Part shown: piece after piece, positions 1-12,313 of the stretch
Numbering within the stretch: the stretch's first letter is position 1
How the letters are laid out: the number at the start of each line of letters is the position of its first letter
Assembly (NCBI RefSeq): GCF_017591425.1
Contig: NW_024464918.1
Location: 27,246,001-27,310,000 of the forward strand
Source: Ochotona curzoniae
Taxonomy: Eukaryota > Chordata > Mammalia > Lagomorpha > Ochotonidae
Reading direction: 5' to 3'
DNA: 64,000 bases
Made by a program: the position numbers and the translations under genes
Notes under the pieces: model-generated
Told to the model about the DNA's origin: nothing
What the model saw: the letters and a program-made list of their open reading frames with translations, nothing else
The model's database searches: none

Positions 1-626
1 AGCAGCCAAGGCCGCTCTGTAGCCACTATAGACTAAGGAGCGCCACCTGCTTCCTGTTGGACCACAGCTCAGAGCCATTCGGAACCCGGTTCTCAGAAGG
101 ACAGTTCCAGGCCCTGCCTGTGTCCTTGTGTGGCCCAGCCTCACTCCCCCACCCTCAGGTTTGCTGTAATGGCATCAATGCCACTGCATGCCCACAACCC
201 CCTTTCCCTTGGCCCTCCCTGTTGCTTCCTTCCTGTAGCCCCTCCTCCACCCTGCTCACCCCCTGGCACCAGGTGTGTGCTCCGGCTGGCTGGCCAAGCC
301 AGGCTGCAGGGCCCTGGGACACCCGTGTCTCCTGCCTCCCCTTGCTGGCTCCCCTCATGCGGCTGTAGCCTGGGTCACCATAGCCCGGGGGAAGCCAACC
401 GTGCCTTAGGCTTTCTCCCCTAACACCTCTACCTGTCTGCTTGGCAATGGGGTGCCCTGGTCCCAGCAGGCCACTCGCCAGCCAGTGCTTATGGGTGAGT
501 GAAGTCACAGATGTTCTGCATAACCACGAAGCAGACATGCTGGGGAACAAAGCTGTCTCCCTCTCAGTGACATGCAGGAAGGGGTCTTCTGAAAGAACAC
601 GCTGCTTAGGACACCTGCATCCCATG

Positions 627-940
627 GGCCCGGTGCGGTAACCTAGCAGCTAAAGTTCTTGTCTTGCACACTCTGGGATCCCATATGGGCGGTTCTAATT
701 CCAGCAGCCCCGCTTCCCATCCAGCTCCCTGCCTGTGGTCTGGGAAAGCAGTCGAGGACAGCCCAAAGCCTTGGGACCCTGCACCTGTATGGGAAACCTG
801 GAATCCAGCTCCTGGCTCCTGGCTTTGATTGGCACAACTCCGGCCATGGCAGCCACTTGGGGAGTGAATCAGTGGATGAAAGATCTTTCTGTCTCTCCTC
901 CTCTCTGTGTATCTGACTTTCTAATAAAAATTCTTATATA
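627..940 (+). mobile_element. CSINE (lagomorph tRNA-derived SINE)
   Basis: Full-length: 'gatcccatatgggcggttct', 'gggaaagcagtcgaggacag', 'gggaccctgcacc', then a CT-rich stretch and 'aataaaaatt' tail. Confidence 0.93.
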
Positions 941-980
941 TATAAATATATATATATACACATATATATGTATATAATTG
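934..980. repeat. AT-rich SINE tail
   Basis: TA/ATAT microsatellite grown from the tail of the SINE at 627. Confidence 0.85.
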
Positions 981-1528
981 GAAGCCACACACAAGCACCG
1001 TCACAGTGCAATTGTTTGAACAGCCCCTGAATTTCCGGTGGCAGTTCCCCAGAAGGGGTACCGCTGGTTCCGTGCACCTGATCGCCGCACAGCTCAGTTG
1101 ATTGTACCCCTCCACCTTGTCGTGTGTGACTCCGCCCTCTGTTAGCCTCAGTGTGCTCACCTGCAAGAAGGGGCAGCAACCCCACTGGCAGCTGCTGGGC
1201 TGGCGAGGACCAGCCCTTGGCGAGCACAGCCTTGGTGACCCGTCCCTCCCCAGGCACGGCCTGCAAGTCCTCATCCTGCTCCTGTCGCCCTCTGCCCTGA
1301 GGTCACACTGTCCGATGCTGCCAGCCACGTGCTGCTCAGGGCTGCCCAAGTAGCAAGCCAGGAGTCCAGCTCAGGAAGCCAGCTTTCAGGACCTGACCCA
1401 CCACACTCCAGTCCCATGTTTCAAAGGGGCAGGTACATGGCTCCTCCTGTGGAAGGAGGGAGGGAGAGCAGACACCTGCTTGGGAGCCTCCCAGCGTGGC
1501 CCTGGCTGTGCGCCCCGCCAGGCCTTAC

Positions 1529-1768
1529 CTCCACCGTGATGGTGATGTTGACCTCGGTACTGAGACTAGGTGTGCCACAGTCAGCCACCTGCACGGTCAG
1601 CATGATGCGACCCTCCAGGGCGCGATCAATTTCCTCTCGGTCCAGGGGTCCCACATTTGTGAGGAGCTCTGTGTCGGGGCCCAGGGAGAAGTTGTGGCTG
1701 TAGGGGCCAGGCAGCAGGCTGTAGACGAGGCGGCTGTTATCGGTTTCTAGTTCGTCAATGTCCTGGGC
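1529..1768 (-). CDS. CDHR2: CDHR2 coding exon 16 (cadherin repeat 6)
   Basis: A 240-nt phase-0 exon after 'tccttcacacag', encoding AQDIDELETDNSRLVYSL, GPYSHNFSL, GPLDREEID, ALEGRIMLTVQVADCG and ending NITITVE at a GTAAGG donor. The next exon should begin with the DINDN linker. It is not present between 1 and 1528. Confidence 0.95.
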
Positions 1769-2050
1769 CTGTGTGAAGGAACAGAGCAGACAGAGGACAT
1801 CAGCTGAGCAGCCGCAGTACCTGGAGCCAGCACGGGGGAGCACGGTCTCCCATGGGCGAGGGGCCACACAGGTGCCTCAGGTTCCATTCAAGCAGGGGGC
1901 TGGCTTCATCTCCCAGCATCTGGCTGGGAGCCGACCTGCTTTAAAATGAGAGTTGTCACCCACACGGAACTTGCAGGCTGGTGGGAAGGATGACATGTGG
2001 AAGCACCCTCCAGAAATGCATGAATTCAGTGGGAAGCCTGGATGGTTCTA

Positions 2051-2094
<44 letters not shown>

Positions 2095-5000
2095 TCATGA
2101 CCGGCCTCTGGGGTGGGCATCACAGCCTTTTCCGTGCCACAGGCCTTTGCAAGGGCCAGGCCAGAGTGCAGGTGGTCTCGTACCTGGATGGTCACGGAGA
2201 CCTCCTCCTCCTCCTCCCGTACGAAGACATTGTAGGAGCCGCTGACTTGGGGCGCATTGTCGTTGATGTCCAGCAGGTTGATCTCCAGCGAGGTGGAAGT
2301 CGAAAGGTCGCCGCCATCCGTGGCCTGCAGCGTCAGGTAGTACACGGCCTGCTTTTCCCGGTCCAGCAGCTTTCCGTCCCTCACCGTCACCATGCCCGAG
2401 TTTGTGTCCACTGCAAACAGGTCTGCCCTGCTCAGGGTGGCCAGATGTAGCAAAGACGATTACAGAATGCCCTCTGTGTGCGTCCCGTGTAAAGTGGGGC
2501 TCTTCAATAAGCTTGTGGGACGTCAGTGAGAACGTTTCCCATGAGCTGCCTGAAGGCCCCTGGTCGTACAACATCCTGAATGCTATGGTTTTAGCAGGTT
2601 TTGTGGGGGGTTTTCTGTTTGTTTGTTTTATGATTCTTTATTTTTTACTGGAAAGGCAGATTTATAAAGAGAAGGAGAGAGACAGAGAGAAAGATCTTCT
2701 ATCTGGCCTCAGTGGCTGCCACTGAGCCAATCCAAAGCCAGGAGCTTCTTCTAAGTCTCCCATGTGGGTGCAGGGTCCCAAGGCTTTGAACCATCCTCCG
2801 CTGCTTTCCTAGGCCACAAGTAAGGAGTTAGATGTGAAGTGGAGCAACGGGGACATGAACAAGTGCCCACATGGGATGTCAGCACTTGAAGATAGGGGAT
2901 TAGGCAGTTGGGTGGTTGCACCAGCCCAAGGCTTCATCCACGCAAAGCCCTTGGTCCACAGTGCAGCAACATCTGTAGGTGGGGGGACCTTGAAGAGGCA
3001 GCGCCTAGTACGCGGTCACCAGATTGAGCCCTCTTTGGATTCCCAATGTCCATGATCCCTCATGGACTGCGGCCCGCCCCTTCTGTCACAAAGTCCTCGC
3101 CGGAGTGCAGCTGACGCTGATGAACCGCCAGCAGTGTGAGCTACAGAAACTTCTTTGCAAACTGCCCAGCCTCCGGCATCTCCTGACGGTGACAGAAAAT
3201 GCAAGCACGTGTTCATTCCAGCAGAGACCACCTCAGACTGTCGTTGTGACACAGCAGTTTAAGCCGCTGCTCGGGACGACCACGTCCCATCAGAGCACCT
3301 GTTTGAGGCCTGGCTGCTCTGCTTCCAATCCAGCTCTCTGCTGATGTGCCTGGGAAGGCAGTGGAGGCCGGCACGAGGGCTTGGGTCCCTACACACAGGT
3401 GGGAGACCTGGCAGAGAGGAGGCTTCTGGCTCCAGCCTGGCCCACTCCTGACTGTTGCAACAATTTGGGGGAATGAATCAGTGGATGAAAGGGACGAGTG
3501 TGTGTGTCCTTGGCACTTGCAAATTAATTCATTACTTGTAAAAATAATTTCTTTAGGGGCTAGTGCATAGCACAACAAGTTAAACATTTGCAACCCCAGC
3601 ATCCCACATCAGAGCCACAGTTCAGTCTAACCCACCTCCCTGCTGATGCCTGGGAGGACAGGGGAGGGTGAACCGTGTGCTTGGAGACCCAGGGTCCTGG
3701 CTTCCACCTGCCCCAGCCCTGGCTGCTGTGGTCATCTGGGGAGTAAATCAATGGGTGGCAAGTCTCCTCTCTCTGACACTCTTTCAAATAAATCAAATAC
3801 ACCTTTTTAAGAATCACATACTTTTAAAAAAAAGTACTCATCATTTTCTGAAATGAAAATTTAACTAGACAGCCTGTATTCTCTCGGCCCTTAGCCACCC
3901 TCCCCGACCCCAACCCACCAAGACCTCACCCGTTGCCTGGGAGCAGACTGTAGGTGATGCGGCCCCAGTCGCCCGTGTCAGGGTCGGTGGCCTGGGAGGT
4001 AAAGATGGCAGGATGTGGTGGGTGCTGCAGCAGCTGCCTCCCATGCAATTCACAGCTCACTGGGAACCCTGCTCGCTCAGCCTCATGCACGGCCACACCC
4101 ACCCCACACACTCACCCTCACGCCGGCTGGAAGGTTCCCAGTGCCAGCAGCAGACACCGACATGCGAAGGGCCCCAGGCTGCAGGTCTCCCTCCCAGCCC
4201 GCCCCTGCTGCGTGCGCTGTCACTCACGAGAATGTCACTGGTAACCACGAAGCCAGCCGCACTGTGCTCAGGTAGGCAGAGGACATAGGAGCTCTGGGGG
4301 AACGAGGGCCTGTGGTCGTTGATGTCCCTAATGTGGATGGTCACCGTTGCAGTGGAAGAGTTCTGGCTGGCAGAGTCGGTGGCCACGACCTGAGGACGCA
4401 GACAAAGGCAGCCCTGGGGCCTGAGCCTGCCTGGCCTCCTTCCGCACTGGTCCCCCATCCCCAGTCCCAGGCGCGGCTCACCTGCACCTGCATCACCGTC
4501 TTGTTCTCATAGTCTACCATCTGTGGTGCGCGCACCAGCACCTGCACCTCCGCGGAGCCCGCCACCCGCTCCGGGGAGACGCTGAAGGCGTTGGCGTCTG
4601 CCCCAGCCAGGGTCAGCTGGAAGGTGCCATTTCTGCCCTGTGGGAAGCAAGGCAAGGGTGGCGGCTATGCAGTCAGGAACCATCATCGTGGAGCTAAGTG
4701 GAGCTACGTGGAGCTACAGAGCTACGCTGACCCTGCCTTGCTGGCCTGGAGGGGGGGGGGTCTTGCCTGGGGAAACTGGAGGCGGGGAGCTCTGAAAAGA
4801 CTGGAGCGGCAGAGGCTGGACCCTGCCCCTATGGGCTCATCTCGTGGGGACTGCCCTGAGCATGGCAGCTTAGGAATTCAGGACCACATTGAGGCAATGA
4901 GGTTTGTCACATCACCGGCATCAGAACACTGCTTTAAAGACCGGCTGCTCTGCTGCCAGTCCAGCCCCTGCCAATGTTCTAGGCTAGCAGACAGGACCGC

Positions 5001-8000
5001 CCAGGAGCTTTGGCCCCCGCCATCCACGTGGGAGGGTGGGAGGCCCAGAAAGAGCGTAGGGCTCCTGACTTCAGTTTACGCCAAATCTGGCTGTTGCACA
5101 TGGAACATCTTTCTCTGGGCGTGTTTCTCTTTTCCTCCTTTCAAAAAAAAAAAAAATAGTAATAACTGGGTGTAGCAGGTTATTTGGCCTGGGACACTAG
5201 GAGCCCATGCGGATGCTGTTTCAAGCAGTGGTGGCTCTGCTTCCAATCCCGCCCCCTACTAATGTGCCTGATAAAACAGCGAAAAATGGTCCAAGTGCCT
5301 GGGCCCCTGCACCCACGTGAGAGACCCAGAGGAAGGTCCTGGCTTCTGGTTCTGGTTTGGCTCAGCTCTGGCTGTTGTGTCCATTTGGGGTGAACTAGCA
5401 GATGGAGCATCCCTCTCTCTGTCTCTCCTCTCTCTGCAATCCTATCTGTCAAATAAATAAAATAAATGTTTTTTTTAAAGCTAAATCTTTTTGAAAACAA
5501 ACAACCATGTCTGGACTTGTCCGTTTCCCTTTTTCAGACCGCAGGTGACTGGGTTAACTGAAGTTACAGAAGACAAAGCCTCAGATACGCAGGGCGACTG
5601 CGGACTGCCACTCGCCACCCACTCGCAGCCACATCTCCCAGCCACCACCACAGCCTCTACCAGGGCGCCCTCCAGACCCCACACCGCCCAGCTCTCCCAA
5701 ACCCCCGGCTCTCCCAAACCCCCAAAACCCTCCCCCTTCCCCTATCCCAATCAGCACATTCTCCACTCAACCCGACAGCCGACACTAACCACCAACTCAA
5801 TGCCATCCACATTCACCCTTCCGATCTCTACTGCCAGGCACCTGTCCTTGGCTCTCCTCGCCCTTCCTGCCCCTGCCCACGTGCACCTACCTTGTCTGGG
5901 TCGTAGGCTGCCATGGTGAGGTTGTCGATGGGGATGCGGGTGGAGGCATGCTCATCCACGTAACCCACAAAGTCGGCCTGGACCTCTTGGGGGCTGAAGG
6001 TGCAGTCTGAGAAGTTGCAGCTGTAGAACTCGGGCGTGTGGTCATTCACATCGGTCACCACCAGGGTGACCCAGATGCTCGCCTGAGCCTGCTGCTCGTA
6101 GATGTTGAGGTTCTTCTCTGTGGCCTGCCATGCGGAGCAGAATTCAGAAGGACTGAGGGGGGTCAGCAGAGGTGGCCAGCGGAGGCAGGAGCAGCCGTGC
6201 CGCTAGGGGGCAGTGGAACCTTCACTGACCGTGACCTGCAGTTGCACCTCCTCATCCTCCTGCAGCAGCTGCTCCCGGTCCAGGGGGCCACTGACCCTGA
6301 TGACCCCATCAACTCCAATGTCAAACCAGCCAACCCTTGTGGAATCTGGTGAGGAGGCAGGCAGCGCGTCTGGCTGCATGGCCCAGGAGAGCCCCAGCCA
6401 GGTCCACCGGCCCCTCGCCCACAGCCCCGCCCTGGGAACATGCCAGTACTCACTGGAGATGCTGTAGAGCACAAGATCGTTGACGCCTTTGTCACTGTCC
6501 ACGGCCTCCACCGTCAGCACCGAGGTCCCCTGGCATGAGAGCCTCCCTGGTCAGCAGCCTTCACTCAGTGCCCCCCATTCACCTCCCTCCAAACCCCCCA
6601 GCCCCAGGACCCCCAAGCACACCAAGGCCGCGTCCTCAGCCACAGAGGCCGAGTAAAAGTCCCTGATGAACTGCGGGTCAAGGTCAGGCTGGTCGATCAC
6701 CGTGATGGACAGGAAGACAGGCGAGGAGCACTGGACGGTATGGACGTCATGGAGCAAGCCACCTGAGTCCTGCAGGGAGATGGCCCTGGTGTGAGCCCAG
6801 GCCAGGCCAGTGTGGACACTCCTGCCACCACCACCCCTCCCCTCGCAGCTTCCAGCTGCAACTCACACAGGCCACCAATTTGAGCTGGTAGAAGGCACTC
6901 TTGTTATTGTAGCTGAGGCTGCCATTGAGTATGATGGAGCCGTTGTCCAGAATGTAGAAGAGGTACCTGTCTGCGGTGCTGGGGATGATCTGTGGCAGAA
7001 CACGAGCAGACAAGCTGTCTCAGGACAGCCCTGGCCCTGCCTGTGCTCTGAGAGACGTGGGACAGAATCCCAGCCGTGCCACCGACGGGCCAGCCTTGAC
7101 TTCCACTTCCGGGAAGGGCTGACGAGAGGACCTCAGTGGCCTGAGACAAGAGAGGGGCTGGACACGTTGCTGGACAGATGCAGCTGCCATCAGCACACCA
7201 GCCCTCCTGAGGCTCACCCCAGTCTTATTGGCTGTGTGACCTGGGCAGTCAACCCCAGCCTCTATCCCCTCTCCCCCATCAGCCTCCAGGTGCAGAGACA
7301 CAGGTTTGGGCAGCACCGGGAGACCAGGACTGGGGCCAGAGCCAAAGCCTATGCCTCGCTCTGTGGGTTGTCTGTGGGGATGCTGCCCTCTGGTGGCTAC
7401 GCGCAGCCCTCAGGCCACCTACCGAGGACCCTCACCCACCTCCGTTAAGTTGTACTCCACGATCCCCGACGACCCGGTGTCTTTGTCCTCGGCCAGCACG
7501 GAGTACACCAGGGAACCAACCGGCAGGGTCTGCAAGAAGAACCGATCACCAAGGGGGCTCAGGCCCATCCCTTGCACTCCAAGCTCCGTGGCTGGGCTCC
7601 CACCCCAGGGACCCTGCTCCCACCCCAGGGACCCTGATCCCTCTTTCTTCCAACACATCTAAGTTGGTTCTGGGATCAGGCCTGTGGAAGCAGCTGGGAG
7701 AGGACCCCCTAGTCCCCTGCTCTCACCTCCAGCTGAGATGGCTGTGATTGAAGAACCCCTCAGGACCCGGATGAAGGAACATTCTAGAACTCACCCTGGC
7801 TGGGCCACTTGCCTCCTCAAACATCCCTCTGACCTCTCCATTACCTATAGCCCTTGATTTCAGGGTCCTGTAAGAGCTTGATGTTTTGGGGGAGAATTTT
7901 GCTCCTGGGCTCCTGTCCACACCCTTGCTGCCTCCTTACAGAGACCACAGAGATCATTTGCTTTTCTTAGGGCTAATTTATTTTGCATCGATTTGAAAGG

Positions 8001-11000
8001 TAGAGGGAAGGACGGAGAGAGCTTCCACCCACGAGTTTGCTCCCCTAGACACCTGCAACAGCAGGGCTGGACCAGGCTGAAGCCAGGAGCCAGAATTCCA
8101 TCCGGGTCTCCCAGGTGGCGGCAGAGCTCTGAGTATTCGAGCCAACATCTGCTGGCTCCTGGAACGTACTAGAAGGATGCTGGATTGGACTCAAACCAGG
8201 CACTCCATTATGGGATGCCAGCATCCCAGGAGTAGGCTTACCCCATTGTGCCACAATACCTGCTGCCCTCCCGTGGCCCCCTCGTCCACCACTGAAACCT
8301 TTAGAAATTGTGAATCATACCACACCCATCTTGTGCCTGAAGCTCTCCAAGCATCCCCGCATGCTGTCCAGAATATGGTCCAGGCTGCTTCCAGGGTCCC
8401 TCTGGGTCAGGCAGCTGCCCCCACTCCTCTCTAGGACCTCACCGCTTCCTCACTGTCCTCTAGCTGAGCTGGCTGAGCTCGTTCCCACCTCAGGACCTGT
8501 GCACCTGCCGGGAGCATCCTTTCCCAATAGGATGTCACAGCCAGTTTCTGTTCCCTTCAGAGGTCGCCAACTCAGAGAGGCAGGGCGCTGCACACTCGCT
8601 GCTTTCACTTTTCCCCGCCAAATAATCTCCATAGAGCGTAACACCAACTGCAATAAACCTGTTACGTCTCGCTGGCTTCTGTCTCTGCCCTTCACTGGAA
8701 TGGGGGCCTCTGCAGGCAGCAACCAGGGCCATCTGGTAGCCAGGCCACTTCAGTACCTAGGACAGTACTGGCCTTAGTTCTCCGCAGCACTTAGTAATGA
8801 AGACTTGTGATGGGGTGTTAGGCTGTTGGCAGCGACTATGGGAGACCTTCTGCCAACCCATGCTGACCCAGCTGATACAGCCCCTCAAGCTTCCATGTTG
8901 GCTCAGGGGTGGGCGTAGGCCACACAGTGCTAAGCAATGAGGGTCAGCCTGGCCTGTTGACTAGGACCTCTGAGAGACAACAGTCCTTCCATAGAAGCTG
9001 CAAAGTCAGTGGGATGTGAGCCTGGAATTACTTAGGGAAAACTGGTGCCATCCCCGGAGGTGGAGGTACCCAGAGGTGCAGGGCAAGAGGCTGGAGAAAG
9101 GGATCTTCCTAGGGACGTGGCTCAAGAGCCCGGATGTAGCCATGCCCTCAGTCAGAGCTCCCATGAGCCCCTCTGTGTCAGTGTCGGTTCTGTAACTGAA
9201 GGTGTTGCGATCCAACATGGCCACAAGATGCAGCTGTGGCCGGCGGATTTCCACTCGCCCTAGGTTTGGTTCCCGCAGCCGCCCCTTCCCACAGGACAGG
9301 ATGTTCCTGGTTCTTTGTGCCCCCTCCCCCAGCTGGGTCTGTTCTGAGCAGTGCTTTGGTGTCTCCCCACGCCACGGAGGCAAATGTCACCTCACTGATG
9401 TCGGCGGAGAATCCAGTGTTCTGGAAAACGGGTGCGTTGTCGTTTCTGTCCTCAATGATCACAAGCATTTCCCTCTGTACCTGCAGGTGACAAAGCCCCA
9501 AGATGGTGATTCAAAATGCCAGAAGCGGCAGACAAGAGCCAAGCACCCCGTGCCCTTCTCCCGACCGATCCGTTTCCTGAGTCACTTGAAGGTGAGGGGC
9601 AGACATCATTCGGTAATCCTTTAGGAATCTCCAGTGTGCCTTCCCTGTTGTAGAAAAATGCGTTTTAACTTGTAGAACATGCAAAGCTGTGAATAACCCA
9701 AGCTGCTCATCAGAGAGGACTAAGGACGTTCCCCTGCTGGTAGCAGGGGCTCTGACAGCAGCGTAGCAGGTTAATCCTCAGCCTGTGGCGCCAGCATCTA
9801 GTTCAAGTCCTGCATGCTCCAGTTCTGAGCCAGCTTCATGTTCATGGCCTGGCAAAGCAGCAGAGGTGGTCCAAGGCCTTGGGCTCCTGCACCCACGTGG
9901 GAGACCCAGATGAAGCTCCTGGCTTCTGGCTTTGGATCAGCTCAGCTCTGGCTGGCTGTTGTGGACGTCTGAGGAGTGAATCAGTGTTGGAAGATATCAC
10001 TCTGTCTCAACTATTTCTGTAAAAATCTGCCATTCAAATAAAAATAAGTAATTTTTTTTTTAAGTAAGAAGAATTAGAGATGGGAGAACGCATGCATTCA
10101 CACAGCAAGAGCCGTAGGCCCAATCTGTGAGTGGGCGTGGCACTGTTGACAGTGTGGGCAGCAGGATTCTGGGTGAACACAGCCTTTACTCACGGCCACT
10201 CCGGGAGGGGTCGGGGAGACACATTCCCACGGGCCCCTGCAGTGAGACAGGCCCAGGAAGCTGCATCCAAGGAGATGCTTCAGTTTCTTTCTTTCTTTTT
10301 TAAAAAAAATATTTATTTTTATTGGAGAGGTAGATTTACAAAGAGGAGGAGAAACAGAGAGGGAAGGATCTTCCACCCACTGGTTCACTCCCCAAGTGGC
10401 CGCAACAGCCAGAGCTGATCTGAAACCAGGAGCTTCTCCCAGCTCTCCCACACAGGTGCAGGGTCTCAGGGCTTTAGACTATCCTCGACTGCTTTCCCAG
10501 GCCACAGGCAGGGAGCTGGATGGGAAGGAAGTGGGGCCACAGGGAACGCAACTGGTGCCCATATGGGACACTGGCACTTGAAAGAAGAGGATTAGCCAAT
10601 TGAGTCATTGTGCAAGGTCCAGCTGCAGTTTCTAAAGTGTGTCCAAAGAGTGCCACGCAGGTTGTGGTCTGGACGTGACTAGAGTGGGCTTCTAGTGTGG
10701 TGATCCCTTTAAGAGTAGGTACAGTGGGAGGGCATTCCTAGTGCCCCCGACTCCCTGTCTCCCTGGCTTCCTTCCTCACCACTCTCCTCCCACTGGGATG
10801 CCACTGCCTGAGCGCTCACCAGGGCCCAGCTGGCGCCCTCACCATGCTCTGGCGCCTCCATGAGCGAGTGAAACCTTTTTTGTTTCTAAGGTTTCCCACA
10901 GAACACTGCAGCAAGGGATGCAAATGACACTTTACATGGATGGAGGGCAGCCAAGGTGTTAGAGATAAAAAAAACCTTCAACTACCACAGACTCAGGGTG

Positions 11001-12275
11001 CGGCAACATGAACATGTTACTGAGAAACACGCGTGTTGGAGTCGGCATTGTGGCAAGGCAAGGAAAGCTTCCTCCCGCAATCCCAGCATCCCTTATCGGC
11101 ATCAGTTCGTATCCCAGCTTCTCCCTTTCTGATCCAGCTGCTTGCTAAGGGCTTAGGAAAAGCAGCAAAGCACAGTCCAAGAGCTTGGGCCCCTACACCC
11201 ACGTGGGAGCCCTGGGAGAAGCTCTTGGTTCCTGACTGCAACCTGACCGAGCCCCCCAGCTGTTGCAGCCATCTGGGCAATGGACCACCTGATGGAAGAT
11301 CTCTCTCTCTCTCTCTCTCCCTTCCCCTCTTTGACATTCAAATAAATAAATCTTTTCCAAAAAGGACATAAATACACACATAGATAGCAACAGATTCAGC
11401 CAAAAAAAACTGAAGGCAAGCACCTTGAAGGCACTGGGGTCAGACATCGACACTTTTTTTTTTTTTTGAGTGTGAAAGAGTGCACTCCTGTCCCTGGCTC
11501 ATTGCCCAAGTGCACCTGCGCACAAGGCCGGGCCAGGGAGGGACTGAAGGAGCCAGGAACCAGAAGCTCTGTCCAGGCTTCCCATGTAGGCGGCAGGACC
11601 CATGCCACCACGGCCTCCCAGGATCCGCACTCGCCAACAGCTGGAGTCTGCAGGCGTGCAACCGAGCCCGGAACCCAGGGACTCCGCCGCGGGGCACGCA
11701 GATCCCCTCACCTGCACGGGTTATATGCCTGCCCCGACAGGCAAGCATTCATTCATGTATTTCTTTGAAAGGAAAAGAGAGAGAGGGAAAGAGAGAGAGA
11801 GGTCTTCCATCTGCTGGTTCACTCCACACCTGGCCTCAGCAGCCAGAGCTGAGCCAGGTTGAAATCAGGAGACAGCAGCTCCATCCAGGTCTTCCACATG
11901 CTTGGCAGGAGCCCTGGTGCTTGACTTATCAGCTGCTAGCTCCCAAGCGCATTAGCGAGGAACTGGATGGCAAGTACGCAAGTCAGCGTCAAACTGTTCT
12001 CCTGCATCTCAAATGGAGGCTTAATCCACTGTGCCACAATACACTTGCTTTCAAACAATATTTAGAGTAATGGAAACTAGCCATTTATATTAATATGAAC
12101 TCATAGAATCAATTTTCTAGTTGTAATATGAACAATCTATTTATAGACTTAAAATAAATAATACTAAACTCATGATAATGTGACAAAAAGGTGGACAAGT
12201 GATTTTGGTACAAATCAACATCGATGAGGCTGTTGTGGTGTAGAGGGTAAAGGTGTTGTGCTGAGAGCAGAGAGG

Positions 12276-12313
<38 letters not shown>

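Larger units (their letters stand above)
1..1528 (-). other. CDHR2 intron 16 (partial)
   Basis: Intronic sequence downstream of exon 16. No further CDHR2 exon is visible on the minus strand here. It holds one CSINE (about 627-940) and its AT-rich tail; I see nothing else of note. Confidence 0.8.

Noticed and set aside
1..625. Possible further CDHR2 exon on the minus strand
   Set aside because: None of the frames shows the expected DINDN linker or cadherin motifs.
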